NCBI GenBank assembly: GCA_902488835.1
Contig: CABTXQ010000008.1
Coordinates: forward strand, 1-41,306
Reading direction: 5' to 3'
Origin: an uncultured Ileibacterium sp.
GTDB taxonomy: Bacteria > Bacillota > Clostridia > Peptostreptococcales > Anaerovoracaceae
Length of the DNA stretch: 41,306 nucleotides
Under the pieces are notes generated by a model, which worked only from the letters and a program-made list of their open reading frames with translations, was not told the DNA's origin and did no database searches. A program made the translations under genes and the position numbers. Shown piece after piece: positions 15,163 to 23,931 of the stretch (positions within the stretch are counted from its first letter, which is position 1; every line of letters begins with the position of its first letter).

Positions 15163-15635
15163 GTGACATTAGGGATAAAGCATTTCGTCATCTTGGGTAT
15201 AGGACCAGAACGGTTAAAGAGATGAGAATGTATCTTAGAGACAAGGGGTATTCTGATGAAGAAATAGAACCATTGATCCAAGAGCTTATTTCACTCAGAT
15301 ACCTAGATGATTATGAATATGCGAAACAATATATTGAGTATGTAATACCAAAGAAAAGAGGACTTAATAGGATAAAAATGGAGCTTATTATGCGTGGTGT
15401 TTCTGAGGAGGACATAGAAAACGCTGTTATGGAATGTAAAGAAAGTCTCGCAATAGATGAGTTATCCGATGCAATTTCTCTTGTGAGATCTATAGCATCA
15501 GATGTAAGCGAAATTGATGAAAAAATGACAGCAAGCATAGTAAGAAAATTAAAAAGACGCGGATATAACGACGGAGATATTATAAAAGCTATTGAAACTG
15601 TTAGAAGAGAGCTTAATTATCATGATGAGTTTTGA
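15159..15635 (+). CDS. recX: RecX-family regulatory protein
   Basis: RecX proteins bind RecA filaments and limit recombination. The 158-residue protein is all helical, with repeated three-helix modules: KAFRHLGYRTRTVKEMRMYL, SDEEIEPLIQELISLRYLDDYEYAKQYI, and KRGLNRIKMELIMRGVSEEDI. This is the typical RecX pattern, and the length fits. It overlaps the upstream gene by 4 bp and the downstream TcdA-like gene by 14 bp. No recA is nearby, which is common in Clostridia. Confidence 0.87.
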   Translation: MSDIRDKAFRHLGYRTRTVKEMRMYLRDKGYSDEEIEPLIQELISLRYLDDYEYAKQYIEYVIPKKRGLNRIKMELIMRGVSEEDIENAVMECKESLAIDELSDAISLVRSIASDVSEIDEKMTASIVRKLKRRGYNDGDIIKAIETVRRELNYHDEF

Positions 15636-16317
15636 ATCAAGAGATGAAAGGACTGTTAAATTAATAGGTAGTGCTTCGGTAAATAAGCTAAGAAACTCTA
15701 AGGTTGCAATATTTGGAGTGGGTGGAGTAGGTTCTTACGTTTCGGAAGCTCTTTCAAGAGCAGGAGTCGGGAACATCACACTTATAGATGGAGATGAAGT
15801 TACTTTAAGCAATATTAACCGACAGCTTATAGCACTAAGTTCAACAATGGGGAAAAATAAAGCGGTTGCAATGGCAGAGCGGATAAAGGATATTGATCCC
15901 GAAATTAAAGTAGAAGTGATAGACAAATATTATTTGCCGGGTGACGATTTCTCTTTTACGAAATTCGATTATGTTGTTGATGCAATCGATGATATAAAAG
16001 CGAAAGTAGATATAATTAAATCATGCTATAATAATGATGTAAAAGTGATTTCCGCAATGGGTGCAGGAAACAAAATTTATAATGACTGCTTTAGAGTTTC
16101 ATATTTATCAGAGACTCATACAGATCCTCTTGCGAAAATTATGAGAAAACGTCTTAGAGAAGAAAAAATAGATAGGGTAAAGGTGGTTTTTTCAAGCGAA
16201 AAACCAATAAGTGTAGAAGGAACACCCGGGACTTTAAGCTATGTACCGGGTACAGAAGGATTGGTAATCGCGGGGGAAGTTATAAGAGAAATTATAGGCA
16301 TTAATAAAAAGGAATAG
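15622..16317 (+). CDS. tcdA: TcdA/CsdL-like tRNA threonylcarbamoyladenosine dehydratase (E1/ThiF family)
   Basis: TcdA cyclises t6A to ct6A at position 37 of ANN-decoding tRNAs. The 231-residue protein has the ThiF/E1 nucleotide-binding motif FGVGGVGSYVSEALSRAG, the IDGDEVTLSNINRQL segment, DYVVDAIDDIKAK and the late SAMGAGNK. These match TcdA better than ThiF or MoeB, because the C-terminal zinc cysteines of MoeB are absent. I choose the ATG at 15622 (15625 is also possible); a TTG at 15592 lies well inside recX. Part of the closely spaced operon. Confidence 0.87.
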   Translation: MMSFESRDERTVKLIGSASVNKLRNSKVAIFGVGGVGSYVSEALSRAGVGNITLIDGDEVTLSNINRQLIALSSTMGKNKAVAMAERIKDIDPEIKVEVIDKYYLPGDDFSFTKFDYVVDAIDDIKAKVDIIKSCYNNDVKVISAMGAGNKIYNDCFRVSYLSETHTDPLAKIMRKRLREEKIDRVKVVFSSEKPISVEGTPGTLSYVPGTEGLVIAGEVIREIIGINKKE

Positions 16318-16344
16318 AGCAGTTTTATTAAAACAGGAGATAGA

Positions 16345-17061
16345 GTGAGAATATTTGCAATTGCAGATTTACATCTAAGCATGGGAGATGAGATAAATAA
16401 GCCCATGGATATATTCGGTGATGGCTGGGAAAATCACGATACCAGACTAAGGGAGAATTGGGAAACCGAAATAAATGAAGAGGACGTTGTTGTAATTCCC
16501 GGAGATTTATCTTGGGGGTTAAAGCTTTCTGAGGCAAAAGCAGATCTTGAATGGATACATAGTTTGCCAGGCAAAAAAGTTATTATTAAGGGAAATCATG
16601 ACCTTTGGTGGAGTGGCATTAAGAAGCTCAATTCACTATATGAAGATATGTATTTTATCCAGAATGAAGCTTTTATTATGGATAATGGCATTGCAATTTG
16701 CGGAACGAGAGGCTGGACGATCCCGGAGGATAATAATTCAGATGAGCAGGAGCAAAAAATATACTTTAGAGAGCTGAGAAGACTTGAAAATAGCTTAAAG
16801 TATGCATGTTCTAATGGAGCAAAAGATATCCTGGTGGCCTTGCACTATCCGCCGGCGTATAGCAATAGAAAATCCACAGGATTTACGGATATACTAAAAA
16901 AATATGATGTAAAAACTTGCATATATGGTCATCTACATGGAACAACAAATTTCGGTAAAGCATTGATGGGTGTGTACGAATCTATTAATTATAAATTGGT
17001 TTCACTCGATTATCTATTTGCGAAACCGGCATTGATTTATGATGACGGATTCTTAAAATAA
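16345..17061 (+). CDS. Calcineurin-like metallophosphoesterase
   Basis: The 238-residue cytosolic protein has all metallophosphoesterase motifs: ADLHLS, PGDLSWG, KGNHDLWW, and the late YGHLHG plus LHYPP. It belongs to a two-metal phosphoesterase family of unknown substrate. The start is GTG at 16345, with AGGAG at 16335-16339. It sits 27 bp after the TcdA-like gene and 13 bp before the phosphorylase gene, within the same operon. Confidence 0.88.
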   Translation: MRIFAIADLHLSMGDEINKPMDIFGDGWENHDTRLRENWETEINEEDVVVIPGDLSWGLKLSEAKADLEWIHSLPGKKVIIKGNHDLWWSGIKKLNSLYEDMYFIQNEAFIMDNGIAICGTRGWTIPEDNNSDEQEQKIYFRELRRLENSLKYACSNGAKDILVALHYPPAYSNRKSTGFTDILKKYDVKTCIYGHLHGTTNFGKALMGVYESINYKLVSLDYLFAKPALIYDDGFLK

Positions 17062-17074
17062 GAGAGGGCGAAAA

Positions 17075-18403
17075 ATGAATAAAAATATCAATATGAACGA
17101 ATTAATAATTAAAAAAAGAGACGGAAGAAAGCTTAGTGAAGAGGAAATTCGGACGGTTATTGCCGCATACGATAAAGGAGAAATTCCAGATTATCAAATG
17201 GCAGCTTTTCTTATGGCTATTTATTTTAATTCACTAGACAGAGAAGAAACGTTTGCACTTACAGATGCAATATTAAAAAGCGGTGAAATAATCGATCTTA
17301 GCGCTATTCCCGATATAAAAATTGACAAGCATTCAACAGGTGGAGTAGGAGATAAGACAACATTAATAGCTCTACCTATTGCAGCAGCAGCAGGTGTACC
17401 GGTTGCAAAAATGAGCGGTAGAGGGCTTGGATTCACTGGAGGAACGATAGATAAACTGTCGGCAATTCCAGGTTTCAGGGTCGAACTCTCACCACAGGAA
17501 TTTATTGATCAGGTTAACAGAATTGGAATATCCGTTATATCACAGAGCGGCAGTATTGCACCCGCAGATAAAAAAATATATGCACTTAGAGATGTTACAG
17601 GCACTGTTGATAACCTTAGCCTTATAGCTTCTAGTATAATGAGCAAGAAACTTGCATCAGGAAGTGACGGTATAATACTAGATGTTAAATGCGGCAATGG
17701 GGCTTTTTTCAAAGATGAGGATGAAGCCAGTGAAGCTGCAAACCTTATGATAGATATAGGAGAATCAGGAGGGAAAAATGTCGCTGCAATAATAAGTGGA
17801 ATGGATCAGCCACTCGGTAGAGCTGTTGGCAATACATTGGAGGTCATGGAGGCGATAGATGTATTAAAAGGTTCCGGTTCAGCTGACATAACTGAGGTTT
17901 CACTTGAAATAGCAAAGCTCATGATATATATGGCAAAAAAGGCTGATACTCCTGACGAAGCATATGATAAAGCAAAAGAAGTACTTTACTCCGGTAAGGG
18001 ACTTGAGAAATTAAGAGAACTGATAGAAGCTCAAGGAGGAGATAGCAAAATCATTGATGAATATTCAAGGCTTGGTATTGCTAAATACTCATATTCTATT
18101 GAAGCAGATGACATAGGAGGATATATCTCTTCTCTTGATGCACATCTAATCGGGGAAGCTTCACAGTTATCAGGTGCCGGAAGAATGAAAAAGGAAGATA
18201 TAATTGATTATCAGGCAGGAATAGTTATTTATAAAAAGATAGGAGAGCAGGTAGCTGAAGGAGATAAGGTAATTGAGATATTCTCAAATAACAAGGATAA
18301 ACTGAAAAGAGCTGCCGATGTTTTGATGAACTCATATAAAATAACAAAAGAAAACGTTACAGCTCCGAAAATCATTAAGAAGGTTATAGGGGTCAAGATA
18401 TGA
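17075..18403 (+). CDS. pdp: Pyrimidine-nucleoside phosphorylase
   Basis: The enzyme splits uridine, deoxyuridine or thymidine with phosphate into base and (deoxy)ribose-1-phosphate. The 442-residue protein carries the family signature KMSGRGLGFTGGTIDKLSAI, the phosphate-binding KHSTGGVGDKTTL, and SIMSKKLASG. Length fits Bacillus Pdp. GAGAGGG lies just upstream. The stop overlaps the lipid kinase start by 4 bp. Confidence 0.94.
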   Translation: MNKNINMNELIIKKRDGRKLSEEEIRTVIAAYDKGEIPDYQMAAFLMAIYFNSLDREETFALTDAILKSGEIIDLSAIPDIKIDKHSTGGVGDKTTLIALPIAAAAGVPVAKMSGRGLGFTGGTIDKLSAIPGFRVELSPQEFIDQVNRIGISVISQSGSIAPADKKIYALRDVTGTVDNLSLIASSIMSKKLASGSDGIILDVKCGNGAFFKDEDEASEAANLMIDIGESGGKNVAAIISGMDQPLGRAVGNTLEVMEAIDVLKGSGSADITEVSLEIAKLMIYMAKKADTPDEAYDKAKEVLYSGKGLEKLRELIEAQGGDSKIIDEYSRLGIAKYSYSIEADDIGGYISSLDAHLIGEASQLSGAGRMKKEDIIDYQAGIVIYKKIGEQVAEGDKVIEIFSNNKDKLKRAADVLMNSYKITKENVTAPKIIKKVIGVKI

Positions 18404-19341
18404 AATATGCCTTTATAGTTAATCCAAATTCAGGACATGGCAAGAAGGCGAGGCTATTCATCTCTGAAATCAGAGAACTAATGAAGAAGAATCCGGATGT
18501 GAGTCTTCATATCACAAGAGGTATGACGGATGCAACAATAATAGCCCAAGGGCTTTCAGATATTGCTTCCGATACATCTACAGATACAAGGATATTTGCA
18601 TGCGGAGGAGATGGGACCATTAACGAAGTGGTAAACGGAATTTATGGAAAAACTCATGTGGAACTTGGAGTAATACCGATTGGTAGTGGAAATGACTTCG
18701 TGAGAAATTTTGATTCATGCAATTTCCTAGATATCAATGCTAATCTCAATGGGAATACAATCCCAGTAGATATTCTTAGGATAGAATATGAAGAAGATGG
18801 TAAGGGAAAAACAAGATATTGCATAAATGGAATAAATATAGGATTTGATGGAAATACGGCAATACTTTCAAATCATTTGAAAAAAAATAAAATTTTCCGA
18901 GGAGCTCTTCCATATCTGATGGCTATAATCATGAATGTGGTTGAAATGCGTGGACAAAACCTCAGGATAAAAGATAAAGATAATATCATACATGAAGGAG
19001 AGCTATTGCTTGCAACATTTTCGAATGGAAGATTTTGTGGAGGGGGTATTGAAAGCTGTCCTAATGCAGATGTTGACGACGGACTTATGGAGGTTTTGAT
19101 AGTTAATAAAGTGAGCAGGAGGACATTTTTTAGATTGATGCCTGCATATATAAAGGGAAAACTTTTAGAAAAAGAAACAAAAGAAGATATATATAAATAC
19201 ATTAGATCAAACAGGATAGCAGTAGAACCATTAGGCGGTATAATGCAATTTGCGGTCGATGGTGAGGAAATGAAGAGCGGAAAGGCAGTAATAGAAATTG
19301 TAAAAAAAGGAGTGAAACTTGTTATACCTAATTCGAAATAA
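18400..19341 (+). CDS. YegS/BmrU-type diacylglycerol kinase family lipid kinase
   Basis: The 313-residue protein should phosphorylate a lipid such as diacylglycerol, recycling it to phosphatidic acid. Motifs: NPNSGHGKKA near the start, ACGGDGTINEVVNGI, VIPIGSGNDFVRNF, and the late FAVDGEEMKSG. All are typical of the DgkB/YegS family. The gene is coupled to pdp by ATGA and ends 10 bp before the carboxypeptidase start. Confidence 0.9.
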   Translation: MKYAFIVNPNSGHGKKARLFISEIRELMKKNPDVSLHITRGMTDATIIAQGLSDIASDTSTDTRIFACGGDGTINEVVNGIYGKTHVELGVIPIGSGNDFVRNFDSCNFLDINANLNGNTIPVDILRIEYEEDGKGKTRYCINGINIGFDGNTAILSNHLKKNKIFRGALPYLMAIIMNVVEMRGQNLRIKDKDNIIHEGELLLATFSNGRFCGGGIESCPNADVDDGLMEVLIVNKVSRRTFFRLMPAYIKGKLLEKETKEDIYKYIRSNRIAVEPLGGIMQFAVDGEEMKSGKAVIEIVKKGVKLVIPNSK

Positions 19342-19351
19342 AAAGGCTAAT

Positions 19352-20590
19352 ATGAAAAAAATCATAATAACTATTGCAATGCTCATATCAATAATTGCGT
19401 TACCTTTTATTGATGCGGAAGCAAAACTTAAAGAAGTAAATGAAAAGCCAGATCTCACCGCAAAAAGTGCTGTAATATATTGTAATACTACGGAAGAAAA
19501 AGTAGCGGAAAAGAACGGAGATGTGAGGGTAAATCCTTATAGTATAACAAAGCTTATGACTGCTCTTATCATCTTAGAAGAGCATCACGATCTTAATGAT
19601 ACTGTTGTGATTTCAAAGAAAGCGTCAGAACAAGAAGGATCCAGTATGGATCTTAAAGAAGGTGAGGAGGTAAGTATAGAAGAACTTTTATATGGGTTAC
19701 TGATTCTCTCTGGAAATGACGCAGCTTATGCACTTGCTGAATACGATTCTGACATAAATAAATTTGCAGGAAAGATGAATGATAGAGCCAAAAAATTAGG
19801 TTGCACAAACACAAATTTTGTTAATCCAAATGGTCTAAAAAATAAAAATCATTATACTACGGCGAATGACTTCATAAAGATTGCAAATGCTGCACTTGAT
19901 AACGAAACAATAGAGAAGATAACAGGAACGCGTGAATATAAGATGCGTAAAACCAACAAGCAAGACGAAAGGACATTTGAAACACATCTTGATCAATTGA
20001 ATGATGAAAATTCGGGCGTTATATCAGGTAAAACAGGATACTGGGAAGACGATGATTGCACTATTGCTCTAAGATTCAATAAGAAGAATATGATATTAAC
20101 AGTTGTTTTACTTGGAGATAAGAAATCTGAGAGAAAAAATGATGAAAATAAGGCATTTAGCCTTGCACAAACTTCTGTAATGAGTGTAAAAGCAATAGAA
20201 GAAGACCAACCTGTAAAAAAAGTATGGATAAAAAATGGTGAACATACACGAATAGAATTATATTCAAGAGATGATAGTATTGTATATCCAAAGAATGGAA
20301 AAAAATCTTCTACTAAGGTAAAAGTAACAGTAGATAAAGACATCAAGGCACCGCTTGATCAAGGAGAGGTAGTAGGAAAAGCAAAGATTTATTCAGACGG
20401 GAAATATATGGAAAGTGTACCTCTTTATGTAAAAGACAGCGTTAATGAGGGCTGGCTCCCATCGATGTTTTATATTTCAAATTTAGGTACTATATGTATT
20501 CTAATTTCGATAATCTTAATAATAAATATTATAATTATTTTTAAATCAAGAAAAAAACCAAAAATGAGGAAAAGAGCACCTAGAAATTAG
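19352..20590 (+). CDS. D-alanyl-D-alanine carboxypeptidase (DacF-like)
   Basis: This S11 penicillin-binding protein trims the terminal D-Ala from peptidoglycan stem peptides. Starting at the ATG at 19352 (AAAGG just upstream; a TTG at 19319 lies inside the lipid kinase) it has 412 residues. There is a signal peptide cut after about AEA (24) and the catalytic motifs SITK (Ser64, Lys67), SGN (120-122) and KTG (227-229). A C-terminal domain and a C-terminal membrane anchor (about 371-391) with a basic tail follow. The full active site suggests an active enzyme. It closes the cell wall/division operon. Confidence 0.93.
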   Translation: MKKIIITIAMLISIIALPFIDAEAKLKEVNEKPDLTAKSAVIYCNTTEEKVAEKNGDVRVNPYSITKLMTALIILEEHHDLNDTVVISKKASEQEGSSMDLKEGEEVSIEELLYGLLILSGNDAAYALAEYDSDINKFAGKMNDRAKKLGCTNTNFVNPNGLKNKNHYTTANDFIKIANAALDNETIEKITGTREYKMRKTNKQDERTFETHLDQLNDENSGVISGKTGYWEDDDCTIALRFNKKNMILTVVLLGDKKSERKNDENKAFSLAQTSVMSVKAIEEDQPVKKVWIKNGEHTRIELYSRDDSIVYPKNGKKSSTKVKVTVDKDIKAPLDQGEVVGKAKIYSDGKYMESVPLYVKDSVNEGWLPSMFYISNLGTICILISIILIINIIIIFKSRKKPKMRKRAPRN

Positions 20591-20595
20591 GAATC

Positions 20596-20624
20596 TTGAA
20601 CCTGATATTTTGATATGCTATAAT
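20596..20624 (+). promoter_or_regulatory. Promoter of tRNA-Ser
   Basis: TTGAAC (20596-20601) and TATAAT (20619-20624) are 17 bp apart, with an extended -10 TG at 20616-20617. The -10 ends 23 bp before the tRNA. This is one of the best promoters in the window. Confidence 0.75.
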
Positions 20625-20647
20625 TTGGCTTGCAAATTAAAACGCAT

Positions 20648-20739
20648 GGAGAGGTACCCAAGAGGCTTAAGGGACTGGCTTCGAATACCAGCAGGCGGTT
20701 AATTACCGTGCGGGGGTTCAAATCCCCCTCTCTCCGCCA
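20648..20739 (+). tRNA. tRNA-Ser(CGA)
   Basis: The 92-nt gene includes the encoded CCA. The acceptor stem is GGAGAGG with TCTCTCC (last pair G-U) and a G discriminator. The T arm GGGGG-TTCAAAT-CCCCC and a long variable arm are typical of class II tRNA-Ser. The anticodon loop TTCGAAT gives anticodon CGA, reading UCG. The anticodon stem CTGGC/ACCAG has a C-A mismatch at 31-39. Confidence 0.93.
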
Positions 20740-20774
20740 TATTGCAATAAACCGTATAATAAAGAGAGATGCCT

Positions 20775-22307
20775 ATGACTGACAGTTTTATTTCACTAAT
20801 GGTTATTGCACTTATAGCTGCATTAACTCCGATAATTGCGGAAATTATACCAAAACAGGCAGTTCCCGAAACTGTAATCCTAATTGCGGCAGGAGCAATT
20901 TTGGGACATAATGCTTTTAATATAATAAAAGGTGATAGTGAGGCAATTATATTCCTCTCTGACCTTGGCTGCGCATTCCTTTTTCTCCTGGCAGGATTTG
21001 AAATCGACCCAAAAGCACTTACAGGAAAAGATGGTAAGAAGGGATTCATCACATGGATCTTTACTTTTGCAATAGGAATTGCCGCAGCATTTATTTTGCC
21101 AGATATTGCAGTGGGAAGACAGGGACATATTGCGACAGCACTCTTATTTACCACAACGGCACTAGGAGCACTTATGCCGATATTAAAGGAAAGGGCATTA
21201 ACAGGAACTAGAGTAGGTGATCTTGTGATTGCATATGGAACATGGGGTGAGCTCGCAACTGTACTTGCAATGGCAATTCTTCTATCCACAAGAACAACAT
21301 GGAAGACTGCTCTGATACTTGCTCTTATGCTTCTAATATGTATATGGATAGGTGCGCTTGGTAGCAAGGCGGTTAAAGGCGGAACAGCTGTTTATAGATT
21401 TCTAACAAGGAAGGCTAATACAACATCGCAGACAATTATTCGAATAACAATTCTTATCCTTATAAGTCTCGTGGCTTTTTCTTCTGTATTCAACCTTGAC
21501 ATAGTCCTAGGTGCATTTGCTGCAGGCTTTGTACTTAGATATATTGCACCTGACGATAATTATATACTTGAAGATAAACTGAATGGAATGGCATATGGAT
21601 TCTTCGTACCAATATTTTTTGTTGTTTCAGGTGCTGGAATCAATTTGAAAGCAGTTTCAAAAAGACCTGTAATCCTTATAATATTTATACTCCTACTTTT
21701 TCTAATAAGGACAATACCTATAGTAATTTCTTTATCATTAGATAAGAATCCAAAAACAAGAATTAATATACATCATAGATTTTCAGTAGGCTTCTATTGC
21801 ACTACGGCACTTCCACTTATTGTTGCAATTACAACAATTGCTGTTAAATATGAATTAATGGATATAGACATTTCTTCAGTTCTGATAGCAGCAGGTGCAA
21901 TAAGTGTTTTTATAATGCCACTGCTTGGATCAATTACATATCGAGTTGTAGATGCCGATCCAATTAATGCTGTCGTTGAGATTATTAATTCTCCAAAAGA
22001 TATAAATAAGATTATAAAAACACATATCAATAGAGAGCACGAACTTGCGAAAGAATACATGGAAATCGCTGAAAATAGAATAAAGGAAAGGCTTGAATCT
22101 ATAAAAAATCCCTATGAGAGGGATAGAATGGAAGATTTATTAAAAAAGCAAAGAAGAGAGAGTAGGAGGTTTGCAAAAAAGCAAATAATTCAGAGAAAAA
22201 ATTTACTTGATAAACAAAGTGATGAGATTAAAGAAATATATTGCGACTTTCATGATGATGAATCGATTTGTAAAATTGATGTTGACGATAAAAACACAAA
22301 AAAATAG
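20775..22307 (+). CDS. CPA2-type monovalent cation:proton antiporter
   Basis: The protein (510 residues) is a Kef/CPA2 family integral membrane antiporter exchanging Na+ or K+ for H+. About 11-12 membrane helices cover the first 390 residues, with LFLLAGFEIDPKAL and GAFAAGFVLRYIAPDD resembling conserved family segments. The last 120 residues are soluble, charged and helical (KEYMEIAENRIKERLESIKNPYERDRMED), without a recognisable RCK/TrkA-N nucleotide-binding motif. AAAGAGAG at 20761-20768 lies six bases before the ATG at 20775; the ATG at 20769 is too close. Specificity is unknown. Confidence 0.85.
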   Translation: MTDSFISLMVIALIAALTPIIAEIIPKQAVPETVILIAAGAILGHNAFNIIKGDSEAIIFLSDLGCAFLFLLAGFEIDPKALTGKDGKKGFITWIFTFAIGIAAAFILPDIAVGRQGHIATALLFTTTALGALMPILKERALTGTRVGDLVIAYGTWGELATVLAMAILLSTRTTWKTALILALMLLICIWIGALGSKAVKGGTAVYRFLTRKANTTSQTIIRITILILISLVAFSSVFNLDIVLGAFAAGFVLRYIAPDDNYILEDKLNGMAYGFFVPIFFVVSGAGINLKAVSKRPVILIIFILLLFLIRTIPIVISLSLDKNPKTRINIHHRFSVGFYCTTALPLIVAITTIAVKYELMDIDISSVLIAAGAISVFIMPLLGSITYRVVDADPINAVVEIINSPKDINKIIKTHINREHELAKEYMEIAENRIKERLESIKNPYERDRMEDLLKKQRRESRRFAKKQIIQRKNLLDKQSDEIKEIYCDFHDDESICKIDVDDKNTKK

Positions 22308-22320
22308 GATTGTACAATAG

Positions 22321-23931
22321 ATGAATAATATAATTTGGTATGGTGGCAAAAAATCCGAAGGGAAAAAATATAGAATAAATGAGGTAAAACTAGAAATAGG
22401 AAGAGAGATGACAGAATTACCAAAAAAAATCTCAAAACTATTATCCATACCTGAGAATGAAATAATTTGGTGGAAAGTTGTTAAAGAATCGATAGATGCA
22501 AGAGACAAGAAAAACATCAAGATAGTTTATTCAGTAGACTTTGATACAGATAAGCCCATACCAAAGAAAATCCTTCAAAAGAATAGATGCTCATTTGTAA
22601 AAACGAATAAAAGATATGAACCGGATCCTGGGAGCGAGATAATTAAAGGAAGACCTGTCGTTGTCGGATTTGGCCCTGCAGGGATCTTTGCCTCGCTTGA
22701 ACTTGCAAGACGTGGTTACCGACCGCTCATTATAGAAAGAGGCTGCAAGATGGATGATAGGGTTAGGGATGTAAATAACTTTACAAATAAATCTATGCTC
22801 AACAAAGAGTCGAACATCTTATTTGGAGAGGGGGGAGCAGGAACTTTTTCAGATGGAAAGTTAACCACTGGCATAAAGGATCCAAACATAGGATATGTGC
22901 TTGGAGAATTTGCAAAAGCAGGTGCAGGTGACGAGATAATATATAAGAACAAACCTCATATAGGGACTGATGTATTAAGGAGCGTAGTGGTTAGACTTAG
23001 AGAAGAGGTCATAGGTCTCGGGGGAGAGATACTTTTTAACGCAAAGCTTGAAAACGTGTCAATAGAATCAGGAGAGCTGTCTTCAATTTCTGTATTTGTT
23101 TCAAAGCCGGAAGATAAACATATTAATATTAGAACAAATGCTCTCATATTGGCAACCGGACATAGTGCAAGAGATACCTATAAGATGCTTAATGACATGA
23201 ATGTAGAAATGGAGCAAAAACCTCTGTCAATAGGGGTTAGGATAAGTCATCCACAGAGTCTCATAGATCAAGCTATGTATGGGGATGAAAAAAGACTTCC
23301 GCCTGCGGATTATAAGATATCATATAGGGCAAGCAACGGAAGGGGCGTGTATTCGTTTTGCATGTGTCCCGGTGGAGAGGTGGTGACATGTGCCACAGAT
23401 GAAAAAGAGCTTTGTGTAAACGGAATGAGCAAAAGGCGTAGGAACAGCGGCACTGCAAATAGCGGAATACTCTGTGATGTTAGAACTGAAGATTTTGATG
23501 GAAGTGATGCCTTAGCAGGAATAAGATTTCAACAAAAATATGAGAGGCTTGCTTTTGTAAACGGCGGTGGCAATTTCAAATCCCCAAAATGTACTATGAA
23601 AGAGTTCATGGATAAAAGCGGAGAATCTGTAATCAACTCAATGCCTGACTTTGCATACGAGGCAATAAGAGAGGCAATTCCACATTTTGCGAAGCAAATT
23701 AAGGGATATGATAATGATGATGCCATTATCAATGCAGTTGAAACGAGAAGCTCTGCTCCCCTTAGAGTGCTAAGAGATAAGAATACAGGAGAGAGTACCA
23801 AGGTAAGAGGAATTTATCCTACGGGAGAGGGATCCGGATATGCTGGTGGTATAATGTCAGCAGCCTGTGATGGAATAAAACAAGCAAACAAGATAATTGA
23901 GAGATTTTCAAATAATGAAGAAGTTATGTAA
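22321..23931 (+). CDS. NAD(P)/FAD-dependent oxidoreductase (FAD-dependent dehydrogenase)
   Basis: A 536-residue flavoprotein with a 100-residue N-terminal region, the FAD-binding Rossmann motif VVVGFGPAGIFASLELA (GxGxxG at 116-121), the FGEGGAGTFSDGKLTTG segment, and a C-terminal GEGSGYAGGIMSAACDGIKQA. This matches the uncharacterised FAD-dependent dehydrogenases of Bacillota (COG2509 type). The substrate is unknown. The stop TAA shares its last A with the ATG of the MFS gene, so the two are coupled. Confidence 0.85.
   Translation: MNNIIWYGGKKSEGKKYRINEVKLEIGREMTELPKKISKLLSIPENEIIWWKVVKESIDARDKKNIKIVYSVDFDTDKPIPKKILQKNRCSFVKTNKRYEPDPGSEIIKGRPVVVGFGPAGIFASLELARRGYRPLIIERGCKMDDRVRDVNNFTNKSMLNKESNILFGEGGAGTFSDGKLTTGIKDPNIGYVLGEFAKAGAGDEIIYKNKPHIGTDVLRSVVVRLREEVIGLGGEILFNAKLENVSIESGELSSISVFVSKPEDKHINIRTNALILATGHSARDTYKMLNDMNVEMEQKPLSIGVRISHPQSLIDQAMYGDEKRLPPADYKISYRASNGRGVYSFCMCPGGEVVTCATDEKELCVNGMSKRRRNSGTANSGILCDVRTEDFDGSDALAGIRFQQKYERLAFVNGGGNFKSPKCTMKEFMDKSGESVINSMPDFAYEAIREAIPHFAKQIKGYDNDDAIINAVETRSSAPLRVLRDKNTGESTKVRGIYPTGEGSGYAGGIMSAACDGIKQANKIIERFSNNEEVM

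Noticed and set aside
20699..21367. A 222-codon open frame on the - strand
   Set aside because: It runs antisense through tRNA-Ser and the antiporter gene, which carries clear membrane helices on the + strand. Its composition (serine, alanine and proline-rich) is that of a shadow frame.
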